Shown in pieces: positions 7,983-14,946 of a stretch of DNA of 42,711 nucleotides (position 1 is its first letter; every line of letters begins with the position of its first letter). The notes beneath the pieces are model-generated. The model was not told where the DNA came from, searched no databases, and was given only the letters and a program-made list of their open reading frames with translations. The DNA is from Blastococcus sp. CCUG 61487 (GTDB lineage Bacteria > Actinomycetota > Actinomycetes > Mycobacteriales > Geodermatophilaceae): assembly GCF_005222955.1 (NCBI RefSeq), contig NZ_LWUA01000212.1:1-42711 (forward strand), written 5' to 3'. The position numbers and the translations under genes were made by a program.

Positions 7983-8621
7983 GTGTCGAGCGGGGATCTG
8001 GAGAGGCCGGTCGGGGTACGCAGGCTCGTCTACAAGGAGCTCCTCGAGGGCGACTACCGGAAGCTCGCGGCCAAGTCCAACGACAGCGACAGCGGTGGCG
8101 GAGCTCGCGATCTGCGTTTCCCGTTCAAGGAGTTCGACGGGATCTTCGCCCGGCTTCTCCCGCTCTCGCGTGAGGAGCACCGTCGTCGAAAGGGCGGCCG
8201 GGTCGATGTGCCGCTGCGCACGGGACCGGTCTACCTGGACGAGGTGACCGAGACGGGTGGGGAGACGACGACCGAGGCAGAGATGGTGTGGGAGACGCCG
8301 ACCGACGCCCGTCCTAGCGAGGGACGCATCGCGAAGGTGCACGCCTCCCCGGCCACCCGCCAGCTGCTGGAAGCGCGGGAGGCGATGAAGGACGAGGAGG
8401 GCAGGCCGCCGCGGGTCTTCGTGCTGTTCGTCCAGAACGACCAGGGCGAGCTTCGCGTGCACTACGCATACGAGCACGAACTCCGAGCGGGGGAGTGGGC
8501 GCCGGCGGTTGCCCGGCGGATGCTCGAGCATCTGGATAACCCGAACCGGCGTCGTGACCGTGCCGTGGCCGGCTACATCGACTTCCAGGACAACGTCCAC
8601 TACGCGCATGACGTCCGCTAA
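7983..8621 (+). CDS. Unknown protein of the methylase/McrBC-like operon, 212 aa
   Basis: I do not recognise this family. It is charged and soluble with no membrane segment. The N-terminal third (RLVYKELLEGDYRKLAAKS) looks helical; the middle has short beta-type stretches (GRVDVPLRTGPVYL); the C-terminal part (RVFVLFVQNDQGELRVHYAYE) looks like a beta sheet edge. GTG 7983 has GGGAG upstream and lies 10 bases after the methylase stop; the 3' end overlaps the McrB-like start by 14 bases. Its conserved-looking, coupled place between methylases and motor suggests a structural part of the restriction complex, possibly the DNA-reading subunit that the McrB-like protein lacks. That role is inference. 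Confidence 0.8.
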   Translation: MSSGDLERPVGVRRLVYKELLEGDYRKLAAKSNDSDSGGGARDLRFPFKEFDGIFARLLPLSREEHRRRKGGRVDVPLRTGPVYLDEVTETGGETTTEAEMVWETPTDARPSEGRIAKVHASPATRQLLEAREAMKDEEGRPPRVFVLFVQNDQGELRVHYAYEHELRAGEWAPAVARRMLEHLDNPNRRRDRAVAGYIDFQDNVHYAHDVR

Positions 8622-9732
8622 CCCGCCGGCGCCGGTCCCGCAGGACGCCCAGGACGTTCTCGACCTGCTGCGCCTGAACCACAACGTCCTCATCAGCGGC
8701 CCGCCCGGCACGGGAAAGTCACGGCTGCTCGGCGAGGTAGCACGTGGCTTCCGACACCAGACCGGTGGCCCGGCCTACGTCCGAACCAGCAGGATCGCGA
8801 TCCCGGCCACCACGGGCGGCCCGCCGCCGCCTTACCTGCCCAGCCCGTCACGCGGGACGCGGGAGGTGTTCCCGATGCCCATGCACTCCGGCTCCAAGCA
8901 GCGCGACCTCCTCCGCGGCATCGTTCCCCGGGTCGATCCGGACTCTGATGTGCTCCGGTTCGAGGTGACGGAGGGGAGCCTGTACCGGGCCAGCGAGCAC
9001 GCGCTCGCTCCGGACGGCGCCGCGTTGCTGCTCATCGACGAGATCAACCGCGGGCCGGCGGTCGCGGTGTTCGGCCCGTCGATCGTCGCGCTCGACGGCG
9101 ACAAGCGGTTGGATGACGCTGGCAGCCCGACGAACCGGACGGCGTACTTCGACATCCTCGACGAGCAGGGCCATCAGATCTCCTACGCGCTGCCGAAGCA
9201 CCTGTACATCGTCGCGGCGATGAACCAGGTCGACACGTCGGTGGAGGCCCTAGACGTCGCGTTCCTGCGTCGCTTCACCCCGTTCCGGCTCACCCCCGAC
9301 GAGGCAGTTCTGCATCGGCACTTCGGCGTGCACGCCGCGGACGTGCCGGCGGGGACGCCGTCGTCGGCTGCAGAGGTGTACAGCCTGCTCATCGCGGCTT
9401 GGCGGCGGGTCAACGAGAAGATCAGCCTGGGCCGCGGGCCCGAGTACCAGCTTGGCCACGGAGTGCTGATCCTCGACGCTCCGCCGCAGCCGCTGCCCGA
9501 GGCCGTCATGTACGCCGCCCGCGTCTGGCGGTTGGTGCGCCAGCACGTGGACGAGGTCTTCTTCGGGGACACCCGGGGAGTCGCCGACGTGCTCGCCGCG
9601 GATCGTGGGGCCAGCCCGTACCAGCTGGACGAGACCACGTTCGCCGGCCAGCCCGTCGTGCACCTGCGCGGGCCGGAGTACCTCGCCGGCGATCCGCTGC
9701 TCGCCGCGCTCCGGGCGATCGCCCAGGCCTGA
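8608..9732 (+). CDS. McrB-like AAA+ GTPase/ATPase motor, 374 aa
   Basis: An AAA+ protein of the McrB type, which forms a ring that hydrolyses nucleotide and activates an McrC-type nuclease. Walker A GPPGTGKS is at 31-38, Walker B LLLIDEINRG about 139-148, and the family's MNxxDxS signature appears as MNQVDTSVEALDVAFLRRF from residue 205, giving the sensor and arginine finger. E. coli McrB has about 160 N-terminal residues that read methylated DNA; here the Walker A starts at residue 31, so that domain is absent. ATG 8608 is within the end of the preceding gene, so translation is coupled. The nucleotide (GTP or ATP) cannot be decided from sequence. Confidence 0.85.
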   Translation: MTSANPPAPVPQDAQDVLDLLRLNHNVLISGPPGTGKSRLLGEVARGFRHQTGGPAYVRTSRIAIPATTGGPPPPYLPSPSRGTREVFPMPMHSGSKQRDLLRGIVPRVDPDSDVLRFEVTEGSLYRASEHALAPDGAALLLIDEINRGPAVAVFGPSIVALDGDKRLDDAGSPTNRTAYFDILDEQGHQISYALPKHLYIVAAMNQVDTSVEALDVAFLRRFTPFRLTPDEAVLHRHFGVHAADVPAGTPSSAAEVYSLLIAAWRRVNEKISLGRGPEYQLGHGVLILDAPPQPLPEAVMYAARVWRLVRQHVDEVFFGDTRGVADVLAADRGASPYQLDETTFAGQPVVHLRGPEYLAGDPLLAALRAIAQA

Positions 9733-9733
9733 C

Positions 9734-11011
9734 GTGGCCTCGCTTCAGCGGCTGACCGTTCGGGAGGCCCGCGACGAGCCCGGTGTGGTGCGGTCCGCGG
9801 CGGCCGCGCTGGGTGTGCCCCACGACGAGGTTCTCGCGCTGCTGGACCCCGCTGCGCGTCGTCTGCGCGAGCTCTTGCGGCTCCGCAGCAGCCCGTTCAT
9901 GGTGAGCGCGTCGGGCTCATTGCGGGTCGACGGCATCGCCGGGCTCGTGCGACTGTCACCCGACCTGGAACTGCAGATCGCGCCGAAGTTCCTTGACCCG
10001 GACGATCCCGGCTGGCAGGAGGACTTCTTCCTGCTGGCGGTGTTCTCCCGCACCGGCCGGGTGCTGCCGCGTGAGCACATTCGCGCTGGCCATGGTCGCC
10101 GCGGCGACCTCGCCACCCTGGTAGGCCAGACACTCGTACAGCTGTTCTGGGAGAGCCACCGGCGTCCGGTCCGCTCGTACCGGACCCGGGAGGTACAGGA
10201 GTTCGCCTACGAGGGGGACGTGGATCCGATCGACCTGTTCGTTCCGCCCCCGGACGGCTGGCCGCAACGCGTCCTGCAACTGCGGCGCGACAACGAGCAC
10301 AACGCGGTGCTCGCCGGCGCGGTGCGGGCGTTGCTGCCCGAGGTCCGCGACTCCGAGACACGGCGGCAGCTGCTGCGCGTTGGGCAGGCGATCGGCCATC
10401 AGCCGCCGGTGACGTCGCTGCGCCCGGTTCGTCTTCCCAGCCGATACCGGCAGTGGCAAGTCGCCTACGACCTGTCCCTGCAGGTGCTGCGCGGGTTCGG
10501 GGTTCAGTTCCAGGAGGAGCACCTGCTGACGCCCGGGTTCGTGCTGCGGACTTGGGAGACATGGCAGGCGCTAGTCGAGGCGGCGTTGCGCACCGGAATG
10601 CCTGCCGAGGTGCTCGGCCAGCAGCCGTATCGGCTCGGAGATCGGTCGACGAGCCCGCTCGACGTCACACCGGACGTCGTGATCGTCGTGAATGGCACGC
10701 CGGTCCTCGTCGTTGATGCCAAGTACCGCACCCGTGAGGGCACGCGTCCCTCGATGGCGGCCGACGACATCTACGAGACCCTTGCCTTCATGCGTGCCAC
10801 CGGGACGACGAGTGCCGTGCTGCTCTACCCCCGACCGTCCGACGTCGGACCCGTCCTTCCCGTCGGGAGTGTCGAGTTGTTCGAGCAGGTGGACGTGGGA
10901 GCCGAGCGGATCGTCGCGCTTGCCGTGGAGTGCCGCGGTATCAGCGCCACCGACGGCTACGGCCACTTCGCGAGCAGGCTCTCTTCGGCTGTGCAGGAGC
11001 ACACCGTCTAG
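9734..11011 (+). CDS. McrC-like PD-(D/E)XK nuclease, 425 aa
   Basis: A McrC-family protein: an N-terminal part that docks on the McrB ring and a C-terminal PD-(D/E)XK nuclease that cuts DNA. The N-terminal half includes the family-like stretch LELQIAPKF and FFLLAVFSRTGRVLP. The nuclease core is seen as LDVTPDVVIVV (about residues 309-319) and LVVDAKYR (about 325-332), giving the metal-binding Asp, Asp and Lys. GTG 9734 lies two bases after the McrB-like stop with little ribosome binding site, so it must be coupled. It is the last gene of the operon, about 200 bases before the tRNA. Together with the upstream motor it is the likely cleavage arm of the system. Confidence 0.83.
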   Translation: MASLQRLTVREARDEPGVVRSAAAALGVPHDEVLALLDPAARRLRELLRLRSSPFMVSASGSLRVDGIAGLVRLSPDLELQIAPKFLDPDDPGWQEDFFLLAVFSRTGRVLPREHIRAGHGRRGDLATLVGQTLVQLFWESHRRPVRSYRTREVQEFAYEGDVDPIDLFVPPPDGWPQRVLQLRRDNEHNAVLAGAVRALLPEVRDSETRRQLLRVGQAIGHQPPVTSLRPVRLPSRYRQWQVAYDLSLQVLRGFGVQFQEEHLLTPGFVLRTWETWQALVEAALRTGMPAEVLGQQPYRLGDRSTSPLDVTPDVVIVVNGTPVLVVDAKYRTREGTRPSMAADDIYETLAFMRATGTTSAVLLYPRPSDVGPVLPVGSVELFEQVDVGAERIVALAVECRGISATDGYGHFASRLSSAVQEHTV

Positions 11012-11218
11012 GACGGTCGGTGCAGATGGCCAGACGAACGGCCGTCGCAGACGAGCGTGTGGACTCGAAGGGACTCGAGGCCGAGCACCACCGGGTAGGT
11101 GGCCCATCGGTTTCCTGTTCGCGGTGAGCGGCGCGCTAGCCTCGCAGCGGGCCGCAGCCGCCCCCAGTTGTCTCACGCGTTGTGTGGTGCGTCACCTGGA
11201 GGGATTTCTGCACCCGCC

Positions 11219-11291
11219 GGGCCTCTAGCTCAATCGGCAGAGCAGCGGACTTTTAATCCGCGGGTTGACGGTTCGATCCCGTCGGGGCCCA
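11219..11291 (+). tRNA. tRNA-Lys, anticodon TTT; prophage attachment site
   Basis: A 73-nt cloverleaf: acceptor GGGCCTC pairs with GGGGCCC (one G-U pair), the D arm GCTC/GAGC, anticodon stem GCGGA/TCCGC with loop CTTTTAA (anticodon TTT at 11252-11254), and T arm GACGG/CCGTC with TTCGATC loop. CCA is not encoded. The 3' end faces the prophage, as expected when a temperate phage integrates in a tRNA and restores its 3' half. The minus-strand repressor gene ends inside it. Confidence 0.95.
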
Positions 11292-11570
11292 CCCAGTGTC
11301 ACCACCGGCCGGCGGCTGGGGTGACGGCTTCACCCATCCGCGTGGCAGCAGATCGACCGGGTCGCACCCGAGAGCGCCGGCGATGAGCTCCAGGTCGTGC
11401 ATGTCCATGGACATGACCCCGCGCAACCGCACGCTGATATAGGTCTGGTTGACGCCGACCCTGCGCGCAAGAGCCGACCCGCTCATCCCTCGACGGGCGA
11501 GCGCTGCACGTACCTCCGCCGCCACGGCCTCGGAGTAGGTCAGTGGCTGAGCGATCGTCTGTGTCGCCAT
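11253..11570 (-). CDS. XRE-family prophage repressor (cI-like), ends inside tRNA-Lys, 105 aa
   Basis: A small helix-turn-helix protein: residues about 12-72 form an XRE domain (AEVRAALARRGMSGSALARR, then VNQTYISVRLRG and DLELIAGALGCDPVDLL). It diverges from a second XRE gene across a palindromic operator, the standard layout of a lysogeny switch, so it is the likely repressor. The last 12 residues, WAPTGSNRQPAD, and the TAA stop are the exact antisense of the tRNA-Lys 3' half, with the stop opposite the anticodon loop. The C-terminus thus lies in the attachment core and may differ in the free phage. ATG 11570 has no clear ribosome binding site; a TATCGT hexamer 8 bases upstream would give a leaderless message. 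Confidence 0.82.
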   Translation of the reverse strand: MATQTIAQPLTYSEAVAAEVRAALARRGMSGSALARRVGVNQTYISVRLRGVMSMDMHDLELIAGALGCDPVDLLPRGWVKPSPQPPAGGDTGWAPTGSNRQPAD

Positions 11571-11578
11571 AGCGCTGA

Positions 11579-11584
11579 ACGATA
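11579..11584 (-). promoter_or_regulatory. Candidate -10 of the repressor (leaderless transcript)
   Basis: TATCGT on the minus strand fits TANNNT and lies 8 bases before the repressor ATG, so transcription would start at or next to the start codon. No convincing -35 is seen. The 9-base similarity between gaacgatag (11577-11585 region) and gaacgcgatag (11601-11611) may reflect additional operator half-sites. Confidence 0.35.
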
Positions 11585-11622
11585 GCGGTAGCGACACGCC
11601 GAACGCGATAGGGACTCGCGCA

Positions 11623-11641
11623 TTAGTGGCAGAGCCACTAA
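11623..11641. promoter_or_regulatory. Perfect palindromic operator in the immunity intergenic region
   Basis: ttagtggcagagccactaa has perfect 8-base arms around a 3-base centre, lying between the divergent XRE genes. It is directly followed by TTGACG (11643-11648), a -35-like hexamer reading towards the Cro-like gene, so a dimeric regulator bound here would control at least that promoter. Confidence 0.7.
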
Positions 11642-11684
11642 CTTGACGGTCGTGACATTCGCTCAGTCGAGGGACACCCAGCCG

Positions 11685-11951
11685 ATGGACGCCTCCGGTC
11701 TCGCCTCCACGGTCGCCGCCAACGTGCGCGCCGAGCTCGCTCGCCACGGGATGACCGCGCAGGACCTCGCCACCGCCATCGGTGTCACGCCCTTCTACCT
11801 GGGCCGGCGGATCGGCCGGCAGCAGCGCGGCGCGATCGCCATCGACGTCGACGAGCTCGAGCGCATCGCCGCCGTCCTCGGCGTCACCCCGGAGTACCTA
11901 CTGCGGGCACCCTCGCCCGCCAGCCCTCCAGGCGCGCCCCCGGCCAGCTGA
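11685..11951 (+). CDS. XRE-family Cro-like regulator, 88 aa
   Basis: A helix-turn-helix protein with recognisable XRE helices (ELARHGMTAQDLATAIG, then VTPFYLGRRIG, and DVDELERIAAVLGVTPEYLL). It faces rightward into the early phage genes, opposite the repressor, so it is the likely Cro-type protein that holds the repressor off during lytic growth. ATG 11685 is chosen because GAGGG lies about 10 bases upstream; GTG 11652 or TTG 11643 would add 11 or 14 residues and would overlap the -35-like element. The tail is rich in Pro, Ala and Ser and probably disordered. Which of the two XRE proteins is repressor and which is Cro is inferred from direction. Confidence 0.78.
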   Translation: MDASGLASTVAANVRAELARHGMTAQDLATAIGVTPFYLGRRIGRQQRGAIAIDVDELERIAAVLGVTPEYLLRAPSPASPPGAPPAS

Positions 11952-12038
11952 CCGGTTCGACCCCGCCACACAGCAGCGCCCCCCTCGCATCGCTTCCCGG
12001 CAGCGCGAGGAGGGCACCGTCAACAGAGGAGCCTACCC

Positions 12039-12278
12039 ATGCACCAGGCCCACGCCCACCACTCCGGACCCGGACGTCACCGTCCGCGGCCGCTCGACGC
12101 CAAGGCGAAGCGACCCGCCAGGATCGTGGCCGGATACCGGGAAGCGCACCCCGGGCAACTGCGCGCCGTCGGGCGCCGCGAGACCCGCACCGAGCGCGCG
12201 AAGGCGGCGCGCGTCGCCGCGGCCCGAGCCCGCTTCCTGGCCGACGTCAACCGCGGCACGGGCCCGGTGACGGCGTGA
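12039..12278 (+). CDS. Small basic protein, 79 aa, unknown
   Basis: First gene of the rightward early operon after the regulator. GAGGAG lies 8 bases before ATG 12039. The product is strongly basic (Arg-, His- and Lys-rich) with a likely long helix in its second half (TRTERAKAARVAAARARFL), suggesting nucleic-acid binding, but I recognise no family. Its stop overlaps the next start (TGATG). The 87 bases between the Cro-like gene and this one hold only a weak imperfect hairpin. Confidence 0.6.
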   Translation: MHQAHAHHSGPGRHRPRPLDAKAKRPARIVAGYREAHPGQLRAVGRRETRTERAKAARVAAARARFLADVNRGTGPVTA

Positions 12279-12418
12279 TGGCGCTCGGGATGGCGCTCGG
12301 TGGCATGGCCGTCGCCGCCGCGGGCTTCGTCCTCCTCTGGATCGACCCGCCGTGGCTGGAGCGGCTGCTCGCCGACCCCTCGCCCTCCCGCGACGACGCC
12401 ACCGAGGTGCAGCCGTGA
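12278..12418 (+). CDS. Small membrane protein, 46 aa, unknown
   Basis: ATG 12278 overlaps the stop of the preceding gene. The product has one hydrophobic segment (about residues 1-22, ending GGMAVAAAGFVLLWI) and a short acidic tail, so it is probably a single-pass inner-membrane phage protein. The next gene's GTG overlaps its TGA. No family recognised; the reading is supported by the unbroken chain of start/stop overlaps and high third-position GC. Confidence 0.5.
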   Translation: MALGMALGGMAVAAAGFVLLWIDPPWLERLLADPSPSRDDATEVQP

Positions 12419-12708
12419 TCTCCCCAGCGGTCTACGTCCGGCTGCTCCCGACCCGAGCCAGGGTCGCGACGAGCCCCACCGACGTCGGCACGGTCCCCCT
12501 TTCCCCGGGGACCGTTCCGAGCGCGCCCGCGCGGCCAGACGGATGCACTGTCCGTCTGGCCGCCGGGACTCGCCCCTCTGCGCCACGCTGCTCGGGCTGG
12601 GCCACACCGCTCCGCGGGCCCTACGTCGCCGACCGTCTCCTCTGCGTCCTGTCACCCGGGCACGCCGGCCGGCACCTCCCGTCGCCCTACCACCGGGGCG
12701 CGCGCTGA
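12415..12708 (+). CDS. Unknown early phage protein, 97 aa
   Basis: GTG 12415 overlaps the upstream stop (GTGA) and its own stop overlaps the next ATG. The N-terminal half is low complexity (Pro, Ala, Thr); the C-terminal half has two cysteines and a pattern seen in many actinophage small proteins, RLLCVLSPGHAGRHL. No function can be assigned. Confidence 0.5.
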   Translation: MISPAVYVRLLPTRARVATSPTDVGTVPLSPGTVPSAPARPDGCTVRLAAGTRPSAPRCSGWATPLRGPYVADRLLCVLSPGHAGRHLPSPYHRGAR

Positions 12709-13004
12709 TGGGCGGGCAGATCGACGCTCCGACGTGGCGCGGCGATCCCGCTCTGCTCGTGTACGCCGTCCGCTACGCCCTCACCCGGCAGGCGTCGGGA
12801 TCCCCTGCGCCGCTGGTGGTGCTGCGCGCCCTGCAGGCCAACCGGAACGACCTGCCGGCCACCGCTCAGCAGGCCATCGCCCGCGACGTCGGCGCGTGGC
12901 TGGACGGCCCCGGCGCCGAGCAGGCGCCGGCCGACCGGGGGCCATGGATCATGGCCCTCGCCACCCTCGGTGTCCGCCGCCGACGCGCCCCGGTGGTGGC
13001 GTGA
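12708..13004 (+). CDS. Unknown early phage protein, 98 aa
   Basis: ATG 12708 overlaps the upstream stop (TGATG). The product looks like a compact helical protein: WRGDPALLVYAVRYALTRQ, then VVLRALQANRNDLPATAQQ and a final helix around WIMALATLG. Similar small proteins are common in actinobacterial phages and integrative elements, but I know no function. Coupled to the next gene through TGATG. Confidence 0.6.
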   Translation: MGGQIDAPTWRGDPALLVYAVRYALTRQASGSPAPLVVLRALQANRNDLPATAQQAIARDVGAWLDGPGAEQAPADRGPWIMALATLGVRRRRAPVVA

Positions 13005-13390
13005 TGGCCCCCTGCGCCGGCGCCATCCACAAGGCGCCCCTCGGCGGGTCGTGCGCCTGCGGCCGTGTCACCCGCGTCCGCGCTGCTCGCCGGCAGACCA
13101 TGCCGCCGCCCCGCGTGACTCCGGCCGACTGGCTGCTGCACACCCTCCGCGGCGACCTGGTGGCCATCCACTTCCGCGACCCCGCCCAGCTGCCGGACCG
13201 CGCCGCGGCGCGTCTCACCGCCACCACCAGCGCGCTGATCGCCGTCGTCGAGGCCGTCACCTACGAGGCCCACGCCCACGGACAGCCGACCCGCCGGCCG
13301 TTCCACGACCCGGCCGCGGCCGCGGCCATCGACGCCCTGGTCGCCGCCTTCCAGGACCGGCCGGGCTTCCGCGAGGAGTGGACGCCGTGA
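13004..13390 (+). CDS. Unknown early phage protein, 128 aa
   Basis: ATG 13004 overlaps the stop of the gene before it. The N-terminus has a short cysteine cluster (GGSCACGR), which with Cys 4 could bind zinc; the rest is helical and alanine-rich (TATTSALIAVVEAVTYEAHA). No recognised domain. It sits in a string of small coupled early genes whose roles are unknown. Confidence 0.55.
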   Translation: MAPCAGAIHKAPLGGSCACGRVTRVRAARRQTMPPPRVTPADWLLHTLRGDLVAIHFRDPAQLPDRAAARLTATTSALIAVVEAVTYEAHAHGQPTRRPFHDPAAAAAIDALVAAFQDRPGFREEWTP

Positions 13391-13797
13391 CCGCCCCAGC
13401 TCTGGCTGACCACGGCCTGCTGTCGGCGCTGGCGATCACCTACGGCGCCGCCGGCCACGACCGGGGCTCCAGGCTGACCCACGCCTCAGCGCACGTCGGC
13501 CGGTTCCTGGCCTCGACCGCGGAGCTGACCGTCGAGGAGGCCCGCGCGCTGCGCCGACACGTCCCCCGCTGCGCGCCGAGCACCTGCACGGTCGTCGTCC
13601 CGGCGACGCGCACGTGCGGCTGCAGCGTCGGCGGGTCCGCCGGCCACCCGACCGCCTGCGACCCGCGCGGCGTCGGCCGGTACTGCCCACCCTCCCTGTG
13701 CTGGTGCGGCTCCTGCCCCTGGTGGAAGCCGGCGGCACCGGTCAACTACGCGGCCGCCCTGCAGCGGCTCGCTGAGCAGACGAGGAGCCCCCGGTGA
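13387..13797 (+). CDS. Cysteine-rich protein, 136 aa, unknown
   Basis: GTG 13387 overlaps the upstream stop (GTGA). Nine cysteines lie between about residues 62 and 112, including CGCS, CDPRG, and CWCGSCPWW, so the central part is probably a metal-binding domain. The N-terminal half is helical (SAHVGRFLASTAELTVEEAR). No family recognised. The ribosome binding site of the next gene, GAGGAG, lies within its last codons. Confidence 0.55.
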   Translation: MTAPALADHGLLSALAITYGAAGHDRGSRLTHASAHVGRFLASTAELTVEEARALRRHVPRCAPSTCTVVVPATRTCGCSVGGSAGHPTACDPRGVGRYCPPSLCWCGSCPWWKPAAPVNYAAALQRLAEQTRSPR

Positions 13798-14078
13798 TCA
13801 ACGACGGCACGATGCAGCACCTCCCTGCCGACCGGATTCGCCGCGCGGCCGAGCGGTTTGAGCAGGACGCGGTCTTCGCGGAGAAGGCCGAGGAGCACCT
13901 CTGGATCGTGGCGGTCGCGCACCGCATCAGCCCGGAGAAGGTCGCGGCGGTCGCCGCCGGCGACGAGAGCGCGCTCCTGGACGCCGAGTCGGTGTCGATC
14001 GCCGGCCTCGGCTGCTACCGCTGCGAGAAGGCCTACGAGCCCCGCCTGCTCGGCAAGCGCTGCCGGGGGCCGCAGTGA
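13794..14078 (+). CDS. Unknown early phage protein with CxxC, 94 aa
   Basis: GTG 13794 overlaps the upstream stop and is preceded by GAGGAG. The product is mostly helical (RIRRAAERFEQDAVFAEKAE and a second helix with VAAVAAGDESALL), ending in a short cysteine motif, CYRCEKAYEPRL...RCRGPQ, a possible zinc knuckle. The layout (helical body plus CxxC tail) is common in early actinophage genes of unknown role. Confidence 0.55.
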   Translation: MINDGTMQHLPADRIRRAAERFEQDAVFAEKAEEHLWIVAVAHRISPEKVAAVAAGDESALLDAESVSIAGLGCYRCEKAYEPRLLGKRCRGPQ

Positions 14079-14362
14079 CCACGATGACGTGCGCCCATCG
14101 GGACTGCGGCTGGTTCGACGGCTACGTGGGCGGTCAGCGCGATGCCTACGCTCTCGCGGCCGCCTCGCTGCGGGCCCGCGCTGCAGTCGACATGCTGCTG
14201 CCGGTTGATGCCTGGACGAAGGTGATGGCCGCCGCCGACGAGATGGAAAGCCGGCGGCGCGCCCTGGCCGAGCCGCCGCGCTGCTGGGCACCAGTGTCCA
14301 CCTCGCCCCGGCGCCGACTGCGCCGCGCCTTCGCTCTCGCCCGTAGGCGGTGGTCGGCGTGA
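14075..14362 (+). CDS. Unknown early phage protein, 95 aa
   Basis: GTG 14075 overlaps the stop of the upstream gene. The product has a CxxxxCGWFDGY N-terminus, an alanine-rich helix (DAYALAAASLRARAAVDML), and a basic C-terminal tail (RRRLRRAFALARRRW) that could contact DNA or membrane. No family recognised. Confidence 0.55.
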   Translation: MTTMTCAHRDCGWFDGYVGGQRDAYALAAASLRARAAVDMLLPVDAWTKVMAAADEMESRRRALAEPPRCWAPVSTSPRRRLRRAFALARRRWSA

Positions 14363-14946
14363 GCGCCCCCCTGGTCCCGGCGGCCACGGTCCTGCGGCGG
14401 CTCCCCGGCCGCCGCCTGGTCATCGGCCGCTTCCAGGTCGCACACCTGTACGCCACCTCGGAGCGCGCCCGGTGCGGCTGGCGGATGCCGGCCGATGCTC
14501 GGGTGCTCGAGCAGGTCGACGAGGCACCTCCGCTGCGCGTGTGCGCCCGCTGCGTCGGTTCGCTCCCGCCGGCGCAGGTGGACGCGCTGCGCCCCGACGC
14601 CACCGAGCTCGCCGCCGTGCATGACCGGGAGGCCCGCCTCGTCGCGCAGCGGTGCATCGACGACCTCGAGCGGATCCGCCGGCGCGCTCGCCTGGACGGC
14701 ACCGCGGCCGCGATCGTGGAGCTCACCGTCTCCAAGCCGGCGACGCACCCGGCGGCGCCGCGGCCGCGCACCCGCGCCGCCCAGTACGCGCAGAACTCCG
14801 GCCACGTCGCCGCCATCGAGCAGACGACCCTCGCGCGGTTGCTGAACCGGCTCACCCCCGGCGGCTACAGCACGGAGTGGCGGATGTTCCTGCTCGACCC
14901 GCCGGCGCCGGGCTCCCGAGTCGACCCGCAGGCGAGGCGGGCATGA
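14359..14946 (+). CDS. Unknown early phage protein, 195 aa
   Basis: GTG 14359 overlaps the upstream stop. The N-terminal third has two cysteine pairs (ARCGW and VCARCVGS), then a long helical middle (DREARLVAQRCIDDLERIRR) and an RT-rich linker before a last short helix (TTLARLLNRLTPGG). No recognised domain. The four-base overlap with the following ATG continues the coupled early operon. Confidence 0.55.
   Translation: MSAPLVPAATVLRRLPGRRLVIGRFQVAHLYATSERARCGWRMPADARVLEQVDEAPPLRVCARCVGSLPPAQVDALRPDATELAAVHDREARLVAQRCIDDLERIRRRARLDGTAAAIVELTVSKPATHPAAPRPRTRAAQYAQNSGHVAAIEQTTLARLLNRLTPGGYSTEWRMFLLDPPAPGSRVDPQARRA

Noticed and set aside
11253-11747. Longer version of the repressor starting at 11747
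   Set aside because: It would run across the palindromic operator and through the Cro-like gene's start; the helix-turn-helix family part starts after Met at 11570.
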